Assembly (NCBI GenBank): GCA_032358255.1
Contig: JAULBX010017748.1
Location: 23,439 to 87,438, forward strand
Direction: 5' to 3'
DNA: 64,000 bases
Source of the DNA: Heterotrichella gracilis
Taxonomy: Eukaryota > Sar > Xanthophyceae > Tribonematales > Xanthonemataceae
Below are positions 30,804-43,700 of the stretch, one piece after another; within the stretch, counting starts at the first letter, position 1; each line of letters starts with the position of its first letter. The notes beneath the pieces are model-generated. The model searched no databases. It was not told the origin of the DNA and saw only the letters and a program-made list of their open reading frames with translations. The translations under genes were made by a program, and so were the position numbers.

Positions 30804-32835
30804 TCAAGGTTTGGGCTTGCGCGCTCCAGCGGCGGTGTGCAGCCAGCCAACCCACCGCTCCCGTTCCTCCCCCGCCCCACGCACCCACTCCCCATCTGGC
30901 GGAGCGTACTCATAAGGCAGGCGCTGCGCCGCATCCACCACCACACCATCATCCTCATCCACGCCCAGGGTGTACGTGCCATACCCCCCCTTGACCACAA
31001 TTACCTTGTGGTACACGGGTGGCTCCGGTGCCATCCAATAAGCCAAATCCCCAGTAGGGTCTGGCGTGCCCAGGACCCACTCTGACATGCGCAGCTTGGG
31101 GTTGATGGGAAGCTGCAGCTGCGCAGGATGCATGTACCATGCGCCAAGCAGTGTGAGGCTGGGCATGGGGGGGAGGACCAGCGGCTCCTTCAGGTGGGGA
31201 GACGCGCAGCTCCTGCGGGTGGGCGGGGCCTGGTTAGGGTTTGGGGTTTAGGGTTTTGGCACCAGGCACCAGCGGCTCCTTTGGGTGCGAAATAGCAGCT
31301 CCTGCGGATGGGCGGTGCCTGGTAAGGCTTTAGGGTTTGGGTTTTGGCAGCAGGCTCTCAGAACCCTGCAGGCTGGTGAGGGTTTAGGGTTTGGGCAGCA
31401 GACGCTCAGCACAGCACCTGAACAACGGTGGTACCATTATGCATTTCAGGATTAAAAGCAGGAGATGCTGAGACGTGTAGGCATACAAGCGAGTGATCAG
31501 GGTTTGATTTAGGGTTTGGGTACAGACGCTGTTCACCTGAAGACTGGTAAGCCCAGCCAGCACCAGCGGCTCTGTTATGCAGGAGAGGTTCAGCTTTTGG
31601 AGGTTGGTGAGGCCGGCTAGGGCGGGGCCTACGTGCTGTATCCATTGCCCCACCAAATCAAGCGCCGTCAGGTGGACGAGGTCTGGGAGGAAGGCCATGG
31701 CGTCAATCACCCCTTCGTTGCAGATGTAGAGGTCTTGCAGTGATGGAGGGAAGCTGCTCGGTAATCGGGTAGAAAAGGTGCTTTCCACGTAGACCTCCCT
31801 GAGGTGAGTGAGTATTTAATTGTTAGTCCAATGATGCGACTTACCGCACTAATGCTGTACCCTTTTCTTTTAGTAGTAGTATATAGTCATAGAAAAACCT
31901 TCAAAAATATGCCATGAATAAGACAAATATCTGTTTATTGCAAAAATATTTAGACATGACCCCCCTCAATATAATTTAGAAACCTTCAATATTTTTTACC
32001 TGAGGCGGGTGAGCTGGCGCAAGGAGATGCCAGCGCCTGGATCCCGCTCCTCCGAGCTCCCTCTGAGCACTTGCAAGCACGTCAGCGCAGGCTGGTTGGC
32101 CAGCATCGACCCATAGTCTGCCCTGTTTGCCACCACGGTTACCTCACACAGCTTGGGAAGGACGGGCAGCTCTGGCCACCAGTGCTGGGTGCTCGGCGGT
32201 GGGCTCTTGACATCAATCTGAAGCCACTCCAGGTTGACCAGCGCTGCCATGGCTGGCATGAAGGGCGCCGCCTGCTCCGGGGTGCACCGCAGGCGCAGCT
32301 GCAGTGAAACTAGGGAGGTGAGGCAGAAGGTGGCCTCAAGCAGCTGACCCACATTATCCGCCCTGTAGGCACCCGACTCATACGGGTGACCATTCCCCTC
32401 CTGGAGGAGTGCAGTGAGGCAGGATGGGCTGAGGCTGTTGAGCACCCGCAGCAAGTCCTCTGGCTCCCCTTGCAGGTATTCGATGGACTTGGTTGCTGCA
32501 AGCCTGGGGCACAGCCAGTCAAGGAACTGGCTGCTGGTCCGCCCAAAACACACCTCTGCCCAGGCCCCGCTTGGACCCGCCAGGGCGTGGCGCCAGCGCC
32601 TGCACACCTGCGCCAGCTCTGCCTTGTAAAGGGACCTCTTAGGCCCACGACGGTGCCTGAGCGGGTGGCCTAAGGGCACGAGGGGCGTGTAGCTCTCATT
32701 GCACCTCAGGACCTCCCAATCGAAGGGAAGCTCCCCAAAGATGCGCTGCAGGAGGTCGTCTGGGAGGGAGTGGATGGGGCACCTGCTGCTCCCCGGGATC
32801 CCCACGCCTGCTGTGCTGGGGCTGGGGCTGGCCAT
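30804..32835 (-). CDS. F-box/LRR-like protein C, interrupted by two introns; possibly decaying
   Basis: Paralogue of A and B. Exons: 32835-32000, 31798-31537 and 31187-30804, giving 493 residues in frame. The F-box is HSLPDDLLQRIFGELP; the LRR-like core and tail WVGWLHTAAGARKP match A and B. Unlike them, the coding region contains introns. Intron 1 (31799-31999) is A/T-rich and flanked by a 14-nt near-direct repeat. The border of exon 3 is uncertain. The strong acceptor at 31213 leads into the homologous ELRVS string but is one base out of frame. The weaker acceptor giving 31187 keeps frame but repeats EPLVL. The gene may therefore carry a frameshift in the G-run near 31196, or use the weak site. 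Confidence 0.68.
31269..31325 (-). repeat. Echo of F-box C exon-3 start
   Basis: Copies 31180-31233 (CAGCGGCTCCTT ... AGCTCCTGCGG) upstream of the exon in the same intron, with TTTAGGGTTT spacer between. Confidence 0.7.
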
Positions 32836-32904
32836 GTAAACCTGCTGAATGCTGTATTTTGAGCTGGGTGCTGGAGGTCTGTGAGGCAGTGTGGGAGTGT
32901 AGCT

Positions 32905-33009
32905 TCAGTGGTGACCCTGGTCTAGCACCGCTCCTGTGCTGGGGCTACTGGTACTGGCCAAGGCACCTGTTGACTGCTGCATGCTGAGCGTGCTGTGGGT
33001 GCTGGAGGT
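32905..33009 (-). pseudogene. Truncated copy of an F-box gene start
   Basis: Starts at a copy of the 5'UTR acceptor (exon start 33009) and reads MQQSTGALASTSSPSTGAVLDQGHH then stop. It parallels the starts of genes B and C (MASPSPSTA.V). It lies directly upstream of gene C's own leader (exon start 32878) and is an exon-start echo of gene C. Confidence 0.75.
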
Positions 33010-34219
33010 CTGCGAGACAGTGGGGGAGTCGAGACAAGAGCGTAGACCAGTGAAAGGGGAATTGTGCCATAGTGGGTCTGGGACTGGGACTGGGTCTGGG
33101 ACAACAGAGCAGTTTTTGGCACAAAGGTGCTGCAGGTTGAGTAAGACCCGAGTCTTTAAGCAGAATATCTTGTTCCAAGCTAGATCAGCTGTATCCTGGT
33201 CAAACGAGACAGGTCCAGGCACATGCATGCATTAAAATGCATGCTTTAGTGTGCTCTTGGCTGCTGAAGGCCTGTTCCATCAAAGCTAGCTGCTAGCATG
33301 CTTAAAGGACTGAAAAGCACGCCACGTTGCAAACGCATGTACACTTCACACCGTTCAGATGCAGTTGAGCAGAGACACTCGAGCATGCATGCCGCCACCC
33401 ACCTGCTCTGCCCTGCTGCATTGTAAAGCTGTGAGTTGGACCTAGGATGCCGATGTAAAGCTTTGCAATAAGGTGGAGACGATGGTGCACAGCATTGAAG
33501 CAAAGCCCCCTAATATCACCGCCCTGGGTAAAAAGGGGTTGGAGCCTCCCGGAGGGTCATGCACAGGGTTTGGGGTTTAGGGTTAGATAGCTGGTCAATA
33601 ATGGCATTGTCCACAGAGAACATGCACTCTTTTGCGCGGCCAGTTATCTTAAAAAAGCAGGCAATTTCAAGAAAAGCAAAAGGCTAGTCATGACGCGGTG
33701 CCAGGCATTTACCAGATCCACACCTGACTTTGAAATTCCACTCTACCCTTGATGTATACATGTCTTTGAGCTTTCACAAGCTTATGCTGACAGAAACGCT
33801 GTCCTAACTCTGGTGGTCCAACCGGCCAATCCTACACGCTAAGGGAGAAAATAAGCTGCACATGCTACTCATACACAGTTCAAAACACAAGCTGCAGTCC
33901 TGTGACGCAGATGCCTAAGCATATAAAGAAGGCAGTAAAGACAGCAATAGACTGGTGTGCACGCGATCGCCGTCACTACACATCGCACAGGACAAATGAA
34001 AGAATGTTGCAATACGTTAAAAAAGAATCCGTTTACTACCGTTGTAACAAAGCAGACAGGTACTTGGCCATTCTTGTGCGGTTGTTCGATGGCTGTACAC
34101 CAAATTGCCAGGTATTCCAGAGCATGGGATTGTTGGTTCGAAATGCTAGACCTTTCAAACGCACTCAGACATGGCCGGTGCACTGCGCCCATAGATAGCT
34201 CATGATATGCCCCCTCCAC
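33010..34219. other. Intergenic region upstream of F-box gene C
   Basis: No supported gene. Contains several ATGCATGC-type palindromes (33229, 33384), the 17-bp string shared with 30073 at 33465-33481, and a TTTAGGGTT block near 33571. Short ORFs near 33870-34200 on both strands look like chance. Confidence 0.4.
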
Positions 34220-34610
34220 CCCATCACTCCCATCCCATTCAGCCGCTGCACCACCCTCTTATTCACATCCACACCCACCACCTTGCCCGCACCCCCACTC
34301 ACCAACACCCACCGTGTTTCCCCACAAACCCCTTGTGGCCCCCACGCGCCTGGCTCCCACCATTCCCCATCAAACCCCCCGTGCATCCCACCCGCTCACT
34401 CCACCCCCGACCCCAGCACCCGCTCTCCCTCCTTGTCCTCTCATAATGTGGGGAATATGTGGGTGGTAGATGGGAGCGGGGAGCACTCCACCATAGTTGG
34501 ACCCAGGCACCCCCTGCCCCCTCTCTCCACCCCACCCATGGTGTCCATGAGCCGCTGGGCTACCCGGTCATTCACCTCCAGACCCACCACTGTGCGCCCA
34601 CCACCCTCCA
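34220..34610 (-). repeat. Two echoes of the terminal SBNO exon in the 3' flank
   Basis: Segments 34527-34607 and 34220-34302 repeat the end of the last exon (34730-34812), including codons for [15 protein letters not shown]. The lower copy reads VVGVDVNKRVVQRLN. They lie downstream of the stop. Confidence 0.75.
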
Positions 34611-34726
34611 TTTGCTGCTCTCCATCCTGGTGCTCTCAATTTTGGGGGAGTAGAAAAAAGAGGAAATGTGCGAGCAGGGCCGCAGCATGTTGGCAGTGTC
34701 CACCCACCCACGCACCACCAGCCTCA

Positions 34727-37700
34727 TCATTCTATCCCCTTCATGCTGTCCTTGAGCCGCTGCGCCACCCGCTCATTCACCTCCAGCCCCACCACCGTGC
34801 GCCCATCCTCGGTAACCACCCGCACCACCCGCGCCACCCTCTGCCGCTCCTCGCCGCTCCTGGTGAGGTAAGTCTGGCCCCCGCCCACAAACGTGTTGAT
34901 GCGCTGCCACACGTGGAGGACAGAGCCGGTGATGAGGTGTACGGTCTGCATGCGGTTGCCGGAGGAGCAGCTGCGCCCATGGCGCTGCCTGCGCGTTGGG
35001 GAGAAACCTTGGTTGGGGTTATGTGGAGGGCATGGGTGCGCTAGGGAAGGGTCGAGGGGAGTGGGGCGATGGCACAGGCGCATGTTGCGAGGGTAATGTC
35101 TAGTCGCAGATGTCGCCCAAAACACATATGAGCAATGAGTCGATCCCTCTGCATGCATGCCGTTATCGGATGACTGGAGGAGGGGCACGGGTGTGGGGTT
35201 ATGGGTTTGGGCGTAGGGTTTCGGTGCGCGTGGGTGTGGTCGCGGGGGACACAGGCCGAGTGGCGAAAACACACATGAGCAAGGGCTACCACTGATGGAT
35301 TGCGTGCAGCATGACGCAGGCCATTTCAGGACCTCGTGCAGGCTGGGCTGGGGTGTTGCACAAGGTTTTTAAGAGCACTCTGCAGGACTGGTAGGGAAGT
35401 GCAACCATAGGGTTTCCCGAATCACGAACTCAATCGATACAATCCAACAATGTAGCATGTACCCAACATTTGCACTGGCAGGCCATAAACCGGCAGTAAA
35501 TTTACTCAAAATGATCAATTGAAGGAATGCGCATCGGCGCATGCAGGCCCACAGCCCAATCGCCGTGCATGCACGCACACACACCCCCACAAGGCCCTGT
35601 GTCTAGGGTTTTAGGGTTTTGGTTCTACTCACAATTGGATGCACTTGGTGGCGTGGATGCATCCCTTCTGGGTGGCCTTGTACCAGAAGTCCCACACCTG
35701 CACAGGGGGCGGGGCATTGGCATAGGAGGGGTGGGGGCGATGGCTAGGGAAATGGCTAGGGTAATGGTTGGGGTGACGGCTGAATCAGTGGGTGTTGTAG
35801 GGTGCAGGGCTTTGCGGTCCAAGGCAACACCAGTTACATGCATGAAAGTACCACGGCCACCACCACACCACCATCTGCAAGGTTGGTGCACCACCACCAC
35901 CACTACCACCACCCACCTCCTGCGCATGCTTCTTGTCGTCCACCCTGATGTAGGTATCTGTCAGCTCAGCCTCAGTGCGCGGGTGGGCCTCGCGCCTGTT
36001 TGGTCGGATGAACCTGAACTTCCGGCGCCGCGAGTAGGCTGATTCCTCGTTGAACACCTCGTAGGCCAGCAGGATGAGGGGGTAGCCTGCGGACATAGCA
36101 AGGGGAGGAATTCAGGGTTAGGGTTTTGGTCGGATGAACTTCCTGCGCCGGGTGAAAGTTGCCTCCTCGTTGAAGACCTCATAGGCCAGAAGGGGGTAGC
36201 CTGCGAGAAAAGGATTGAATTTAGGGTTTAGGGTATGGGATTAGGGGTTGGTGTCAGTGCATGCGGTTCCTGCTTGAAGACATCGTTGGCAAGCAGCATG
36301 AGGGGGTAGCCTGTGGTTTAGGGGAAGGTTTGGGTTAGGGTTTTTGGGACTGGGAGTAGGGTTTGGGGGTATCAAGTCACACGGACACACACGCACACCT
36401 GCAGGGTGCACCCGCCAAACCCCACCAACCCCCCACCTGCACTCTCTGGCAAGGGGATGAGAATACTGACTAATCGAGTCCCCCTGCCTCTCGACCCTTT
36501 TCCCGCCCCTGTACACCTACCTGTGCCCCCCTGGTTCTTCACCCTTTTGGTGACGTAGAAGCCAGACAGCTCGGCAGTGGGCCGCAGGCCGCCCGCCCGC
36601 ATCAGGTCGTGGCGCGTCTGCTTGGCATCGGCCAGCAGCTCACCTGCCAGCAATTTGAAATGTTATATAAAGATGAAAATTAGCGAAAGAAACAAGTTCT
36701 CGTCTCCACAAGCGGCCCCCTTGCAAGAATCCTAGGGTCTCTCCCCGCACAGAAATCCTAAATCCCCTCAGCAGGAACCTCAGGAGACCCTCTAAAAACT
36801 CACCACAAAGCCAAGCCACACCTGCTGCCTGCCAGCTTGTTCCATGGTCCAGCTCCAGCTCCACATGGTACACCCTACACCCTATGGTCTCCACCTGGGA
36901 TAGAAACCCTAGAACCCTCCAGAAAACTCCACAACACCCTCTAAACCCTGCATAAAACCCTACAACCCCAAACCTTACCTGCCGCCTCCCAACTTGTTCC
37001 ATGGTCCAGCTCCAGCTCCACATGGTACACCTTGGAGCCGTGGATGGGGTCCGAGAACACCTCCTCCTGGGATGCGATGCGGGTGGATGAGGAGCGCAGG
37101 GTCATGATGCCGTCGTCAAACTCGCCCTGCAATGGGATGGTATTGAGGTTTAGTGTTTTTGCAGTCACAAGTAGGGCCGATGGTCGTGGTCTCAATGCCA
37201 AGATTCACTCCGCGGGAGGGTTTTAGGGTTTGGCAACATGGTTTGGAACACTGGCTAGGGTACGTTGCGGGATATTGCACAGGGTTTCAGAATGCACTGT
37301 AAACTCCTGGGCACTGTCTAGGGTCTAGGAAACACCTCTCAACCTAGGATGAGATGCGCTGAACAGCAAACCCCCACCCACCTTGATCCTCAGCATGTTC
37401 TCGTGCATCTTGAGCGTGTCTGAAAAGTAGTTGAACAGGGCTTCCTGGTCAGACAGGCGCAGGCCCAGCAGGCGGTTGAGGAATCGCGACACAGTCAATT
37501 TGTGGAAACCCCCCTTGGAGGCGGTGAAACCAACCACAGAGATCTCCTCACTGCGGAGAGGAAGGGGGGGGGGTTTAAAGGTGGCATTCGGGTTGCTGCA
37601 GGGTTTGTAACTTTTGGCTGCCGGGTTAGTGCAGGGGTTGGCGGGGGCTGATGGACGGTATTTGGGCAGGCACTGGGCGGTCATTTATGCGGGATTCCCT

Positions 37701-40700
37701 TTCGGAGGTGGTAAACATGCAAGGGTTTTGGAGAAAGCGTGGGATCATCTTTATGCGCCTGGTAGCACCAAAGCAAAAATTTAGACAACGCGTGAGACAA
37801 CGTCAGACAACGCATGACCCCCGCCCCACTCACCCTCCCCTCTTGCTCCCCTTCTCCAGGATCCCCACCGCCAGCAGCCGCATTTTGATGTAGTTGAGGA
37901 ATCCCAGGCCATCGGGGTTGTCGGTCCCCGGGATGGCGTCCGCTGGCAGGCTGGGGATTGTGACACCCGCCAGGGATTCCTGCTCGTACAGTACGCTGTC
38001 CAGCACGTATGATAGTGCCTGCTCGCCATACTTGTTGTCCACGTTGAACTCCTGGGGAGCGGGAGGGTTTTGTAAGGGTTTGTTAGGGTTTGTTTAGGGT
38101 TTCTGTGTCGGGGTGTTTGTACGCTGTCCAGCACATATGACAGTGCCTGCTCCCCATACTTGTCCACCATGTTGAACTCCTGGGAAGCAGGAGGAGTTGG
38201 GTTTGGGTTCATTATTACCAAAGAAGAAAGACACAAAGTGCGCTGTTCACGCCACTTCTAGCGACAATGCCACACAACACCCTGTACCCCTATCAAAATC
38301 AGATACCCTAGATCCACAATCCCCACCCACCTGGAGGTCGGTCCCCGCCCCCAGCGCGCGCCTGTCCCCCTGCAGCACTGCTCCCAGGGACTGCAGGCGC
38401 TTGGCAGCAGAAGACGCAAAGCGCGCCTCCCCCCCGCACTTTGTGACGATGATGCGGTAGCAGGGGGCCGAGGCCTGGTTGGAGCGGTGGGAGCGGCCAA
38501 ACTGCTGGATGGCCTTCTCGGCAGACCAGGGCAGCTCCAGGGTGAGGTGGCAGCGGCGGCGCTGGTTGGCAACCCTGCGGTGGGGTTTTTAGGAGGGTTT
38601 TGCAAGGGTTTCAGGAGGGTGTGTGGTAGGCAGAAAGCTGCAGAAGATGGCAGTGGCCGCCCTCTCTGGAATTCTAAACACTATTTAGCTGCAGGGCGCA
38701 ACACCTAGAAGGCACAGGGCATGCTCAGCCACAAGGGGAGGCAACTACATGATCAAGAGATTAGGGGGATCCCCTGTATTAGGCATAGGATGGCACCCAC
38801 CTCCTGTCCGCCTGCAGCGAGATGCCTGTTGACGCCGCGTCCGACAGGATTGCCACCAGCTTCTTGCCGCTCATGAAGTAGCCCTTCTGGAGCAGGTTCA
38901 CGCGCTTGCGGGCATCGGCCTGGTGGGGCAGGGAGGGTTACATTAAAGTCATGGGTAGGGTACACAAGGGTTCCCCTGGAGCAGGTTCACGCGCTTGCGG
39001 GCGTCGGCCTGGTGGGGCAGGGAGGGTTTCATTAGGGTTTCATCAGGGTGCTGGTGAGGATAGGTGAATTTAGGGTTTGGGTAAAGTTATGGTCCAGACG
39101 GGCAGGAGTGCCATCAGTCACTGGGGTGTCACGAGCCCTAACGCCTAAAGCCTAAACCCTATAACTTGTCGGTCCACAGCACCTTTGTCGGTGGCGGCAT
39201 CCTCCTTGACGAACCCTTCCTCCCCGTCACCTCAGCCACCGCCCTGGCAAAGGGTTTTGGCTAGGGATTTGCCCAGGGTATAGGATGCAGCCTTGCAGGG
39301 TTTTGGGGGCCTTACCTCCTGGCAGCGCTCAGTCCACACCACCTTATCAGTGGCGGCGTCCTTCTTGAGGTACCCCTTCCTCCCCGTCATCTCCGCCACC
39401 GCCTCCTCCCCCCCCAGCAGGTTGATCAGCCAGTCCAGTGGGTTGGCGGGCAGCTCCATGGCGTCGATGAGGCGGAGCAGTGCGCGCCGCACCTTCACCA
39501 GCTGGGGGCGGGCCTCAACTGCAAGCGAAAATCAAATTTAAAAGAGGGAATATAATAGAAAGCAGAAGGAATCCGTAAAATGATAAGAAGGAATCAATAT
39601 AATGAATAACAAGAAGGATGATTGCATAATGAGACATTTAGATGTCTAATTTCTGAGACAGCCCCACCATGAGGATATAATATACCACGATCAATTAAAC
39701 TCCACCTGGCGTCAAAGTTCCCACTCAAAGCTTTCTTAGGGTCCAGTCCAGCCTATTTCCACCATGTTTACCTTGCGCCTATGTTTGTGCCATGACCCCT
39801 GTAACGCATGCAAGGTGTTTGTGCCATGATGTAGTCATGGCGTGTGCAGGCCGCCGGCGTCCCCGTCCCTCCCCCTTTTATTTGAATATTTCTCCTTCCC
39901 GCACCACCTCCTCTCGCACCTGGCTTCTCCTCCCCTTCCTCCCCATCCCCCCTCTCCACCTCCTCCTTCCAATCAGCATCTAGCTCTGTGTGCTTGACAG
40001 CGTACTGCAGCCCAGGCACAATGGGGCTGCCAGTTGCCTGGGGATAGGGGGGGGGAGGAGGGGGTCAGGGGCTGGAGCTGAGGGGTGTTGCGATGACAGG
40101 GAGGTGGGGATACAAGCACAGCCACATGAAAACATCATGTGCAGATGACAAGAGGGGAGTGGTGCAGGCACTGCCTGTGATTTTACAACCACGTGATCGC
40201 AGAGGCATTGCATAGCAACTTGCGCACCGAGAAATTCAAGTCCGAATATTGTAGAACTAAGTGGGTAGGAGCGAAGGCAGGAGTTAGGGTATGAGTTGTG
40301 GATGCATGGTAGCATACCCCCCTCTTCCCCCTTTCACACCGTCCCCTCCCCTTTCCCCACCTGCGCCCTCCCCCTGGTGACCCTCCCCCCAGCGGGCCCC
40401 CTGTCCTCCACCATGGCAAACTCCCCCGCCTCCTCTGCAATCAGCATATCGTACGCCCCCTGTGCGTGCGCCACCCGGGCCTGCAGCTGGGTGATGCGCT
40501 TGGCGGACAGCAGCTTCTCAGCCTTGCTCAGGGCCTGCGGGGAAGGGTGAGTGTGTCAGGGTTTGAGGAGAGCGCAGTGGCATACCTGCAACTGCCCTTC
40601 AGCAATCCCAATTCCCACCTGCTGGATGTTAGTGGCCATCCAATCTCATGGGGAACCCCCCACAAGCCCATTTTTCCACAACATCAAACCCCAATCCCAA

Positions 40701-43700
40701 ACTAAAATCCCGACCCCAATTCCAGTCCCCACCTGCTGGATGTAGCGGACACCCCCCCCGCCCTGCCAGGGAGCGGGCCTCACAAAGTCATCCTCGTCAC
40801 AGTCTCAGAAACCAATCCTAAACTCAATCCCCAATCCCAACAGAAAACCCAATCGCAATCCCCACCTGCTGGATGTTGCCAGAACCGCCCCCAGCCCTGG
40901 GAGCTGGCTTGACAAAGTCGTCATCATCGCTGTCTGCAAAGGGGTCCACCTTGCGGGTCCGCTGGGCGCTGGAAACCCTACTCAAGGGTCTCGCTACCAC
41001 CACCACCTCCTCCTCCTCCTCGCTGTCGGAAAGCCCTAGGGTTTTCGGGGCGACAGGGTTAGAGTCTTGGCAAGGGGCAAGGGTAGGGTTTTCGGTGAGC
41101 CAGGACAAGGATCAGGTGGCGCCCATGGGGCTTAACTGCCGATCTGGCTGTGCCAGTCCTGACATAACGCACCCAAGTAAACATTTAATGTAACATTGAC
41201 AGTGCCAATCACTTGTGCATGCGCTCTCACCGGTAACTCTCTGCGCGAGCTTCTTCCCGCTGGTCCCCGCCTCCTGGCCCGGAGCACACTGGGGACAGAA
41301 CCAGTCCCCATCTGGAATCTCCTCCAGCTTGGGATCCAGGCAAAACATGTGGAACCCCTGGTCGCACAAATCGCACAGCAGCATCTGGTTGCCGTGGGTG
41401 GTCTTCTGGCACACCTCGCAGGGGGTGGAGTCGGAGGCATCCGAGCCATGCGAATCAGCGTCAGAGCCATGCGAATCAGCGTCGGATTCGGGGTCCTCCC
41501 CGCCCTCCGAGTCGGATTCATCCACGGATGACTCGTCGGATGCGTCGATGATGATGGGCTTGGAGGGGCGGCCTGGGGTGGGGGATGGGGCAGGGTGAGC
41601 AAGCGACAAAACCCTAGTGAAACCCCTCTTGTGGGACCATGGAGAAATTGCCAGGACAGGGGCTCCACCCACCTTATGGCGATGCCATGCAGGGCAACTC
41701 TGCCTGTATTGCTGTACTGCAATTATTGAATTAAATATGCACCTACCTCGCTTTGCCAAGGGGCGCCCCCTCTCCTCCTCCGCACTGGGACTGGCCCGCT
41801 TGACCCCCACCCCCTGGTTCCCCCCCTGCGTCGCTTCCCCTGCCCCCCCCACAGGCTCATTCTCCTTGTTACCCTCCCCTTGCTGCGGCCCTGTGTACTC
41901 AACCCCATGGACAGACTTCCACAGGGCGGCAAGCTCTGCCTTGGCGGATTCCAGCTCCTCAATAACCCTGGCCTGCAAGGGGTAGAAAGGGTTTAGGGTT
42001 GGTTTAGGTTTTAGGGTCTAGGGTTTAGGGTAAGGGTCTGCNNNNNNNNNNNNNNNNNNNNNNNNNNNNNNNNNNNNNNNNNNNNNNNNNNNNNNNNNNN
42101 NNNNNNNNNNNNNNNNNNNNNNNNNNNNNNNNNNNNNNNNNACCCTGGCCTGCAAGGGGTAGAAAGGGTTTAGGGTTGGTTTAGGTTTTAGGGTCTAGGG
42201 TTTAGGGTAAGGGTCTGCTCTGCCTTGCGGATTCCAGCTCCTCAATAACCCTGGCCTGCAAGGGGTAGAAAGGGTTTAGGGTTGGTTTAGGTTTTAAAGT
42301 CTTGGGTTTAGGGTAAGGGTCTGCTCTGCCTTGCGGATTCCAGCTCCTCAATGACCCTGGCCTGCAAGGGGTAGAAAGGGTTTAGGGTTGGTTTAGGTTT
42401 TAGGGTCTAGGGTTTAGGGTAAGGGTCTGCTCTGCCTTGCGGATTCCAGCTCCTCAATAACCCTGGCCTGCAAGGGGTAGAAAGGGTTTAGGGTTGGTTT
42501 AGGTTTTAAAGTCTTGGGTTTAGGGTAAGGGTCTGCTCTGCCTTGCGGATTCCAGCTCCTCAATGACCCTGGCCTGCAAGGGGTAGAAAGGGTTTAGGGT
42601 TGGTTAAGGCTGTAGGGTCTAGGGTTTAGGGTTAGGGTCTGCTGTGCCTGGCGGATTCCAGCTCCTCAAAGATCATGGCCTGCAAGGGGTACGAAGGGTT
42701 TAGAACTTGGGCTTAAGGGTTAGGGTTTAGGCCAGGTGTGGGTTCGGCTCCTGCAAGTTACTGGCCTGCAACAGGTAGGAAGGATTCAGAACTGGACGAA
42801 TACACGGTTGAAACAAGGTGACATATGCGGTGGGTACCCTAATGGGTGGCCACGCATGTCCCTCCAAACCCTAAACCTCAGTCCAACCCCTCCTTTCCGC
42901 ACCCACCCACCTTTTTCTCCGCCACCTCTTTCTCCCTGGCCTCTCTCCTCTTCCTCTCCGCTTCCTCCGCTGCCTGCTCGGCCTCCAGCCGCTCAGCAGC
43001 ATCCCACTGGTTGAGGCTGGCGGCTACCGCGGCAGTATCCTCAACAGCGGTCAGGTCGATCAATAGACCAGCGGCCGCTGCGCGCGCCATCTTCTCCTGG
43101 AACATCAATGTTGGTTGTTAGGGTATGCGGTAGGGCAATTTGAGCGTGGCTGCGCCCCACTGGTTCTGGCTAGGTAACCCCCGCAGAAGCGCCCTCCACT
43201 GCAAATCGACCTCCCCGCCCCCTCCCCACACCCAGTAAAACACACCACCAACACCACGTATCTCTGCACCCACCCACCTTGTACACCTGCTCAAAGTCCT
43301 TCTCCTCGATCAACACCACCTCCTCCTCTTCCTCCTCGTGTAGCAGCGCCCCCTGGGGAGCCACAGGGGTGGACATCACCCCATCCGCCTCCTCATCCCC
43401 GTCCTCGTCGCTGCTATCCCCCCTGGCAAGCAGCGCGGGGCCGGCGGAGGGGGGGCGCATGGGACTGACCAGGGCAGCAGCCTCCTGGCTCAGCATGATG
43501 GGCTCAAAGCCGGTGATCTGGCAGGGCAAGGGGTGTGTGAGAGGAGAACCTAACAGAAGGGTCGAAAGGCAGTTGGGGATAAGCAGATACCCTAGAGGCA
43601 ACCCAGATGAAAGCAAAACCGCGCAATCCTGCCCTAATTTGGCCCTGCCACACACCTGGCAAGTGTGTATTATTTGGCGCATGTGCATCAAAAACCGCGA

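Noticed and set aside
34125-34150. GGTTCGAAATGC resembling a tRNA B box
   Set aside because: No matching A box or cloverleaf upstream.
33869-34219. Overlapping open frames on both strands (98 and 116 residues)
   Set aside because: Mutual overlap, no family resemblance, Cys/His-rich random composition.
42142-42780. Regular repeats suggestive of a CRISPR array
   Set aside because: Eukaryotic gene context, 106-bp contiguous units without unique spacers, and the unit is the start of an SBNO exon.
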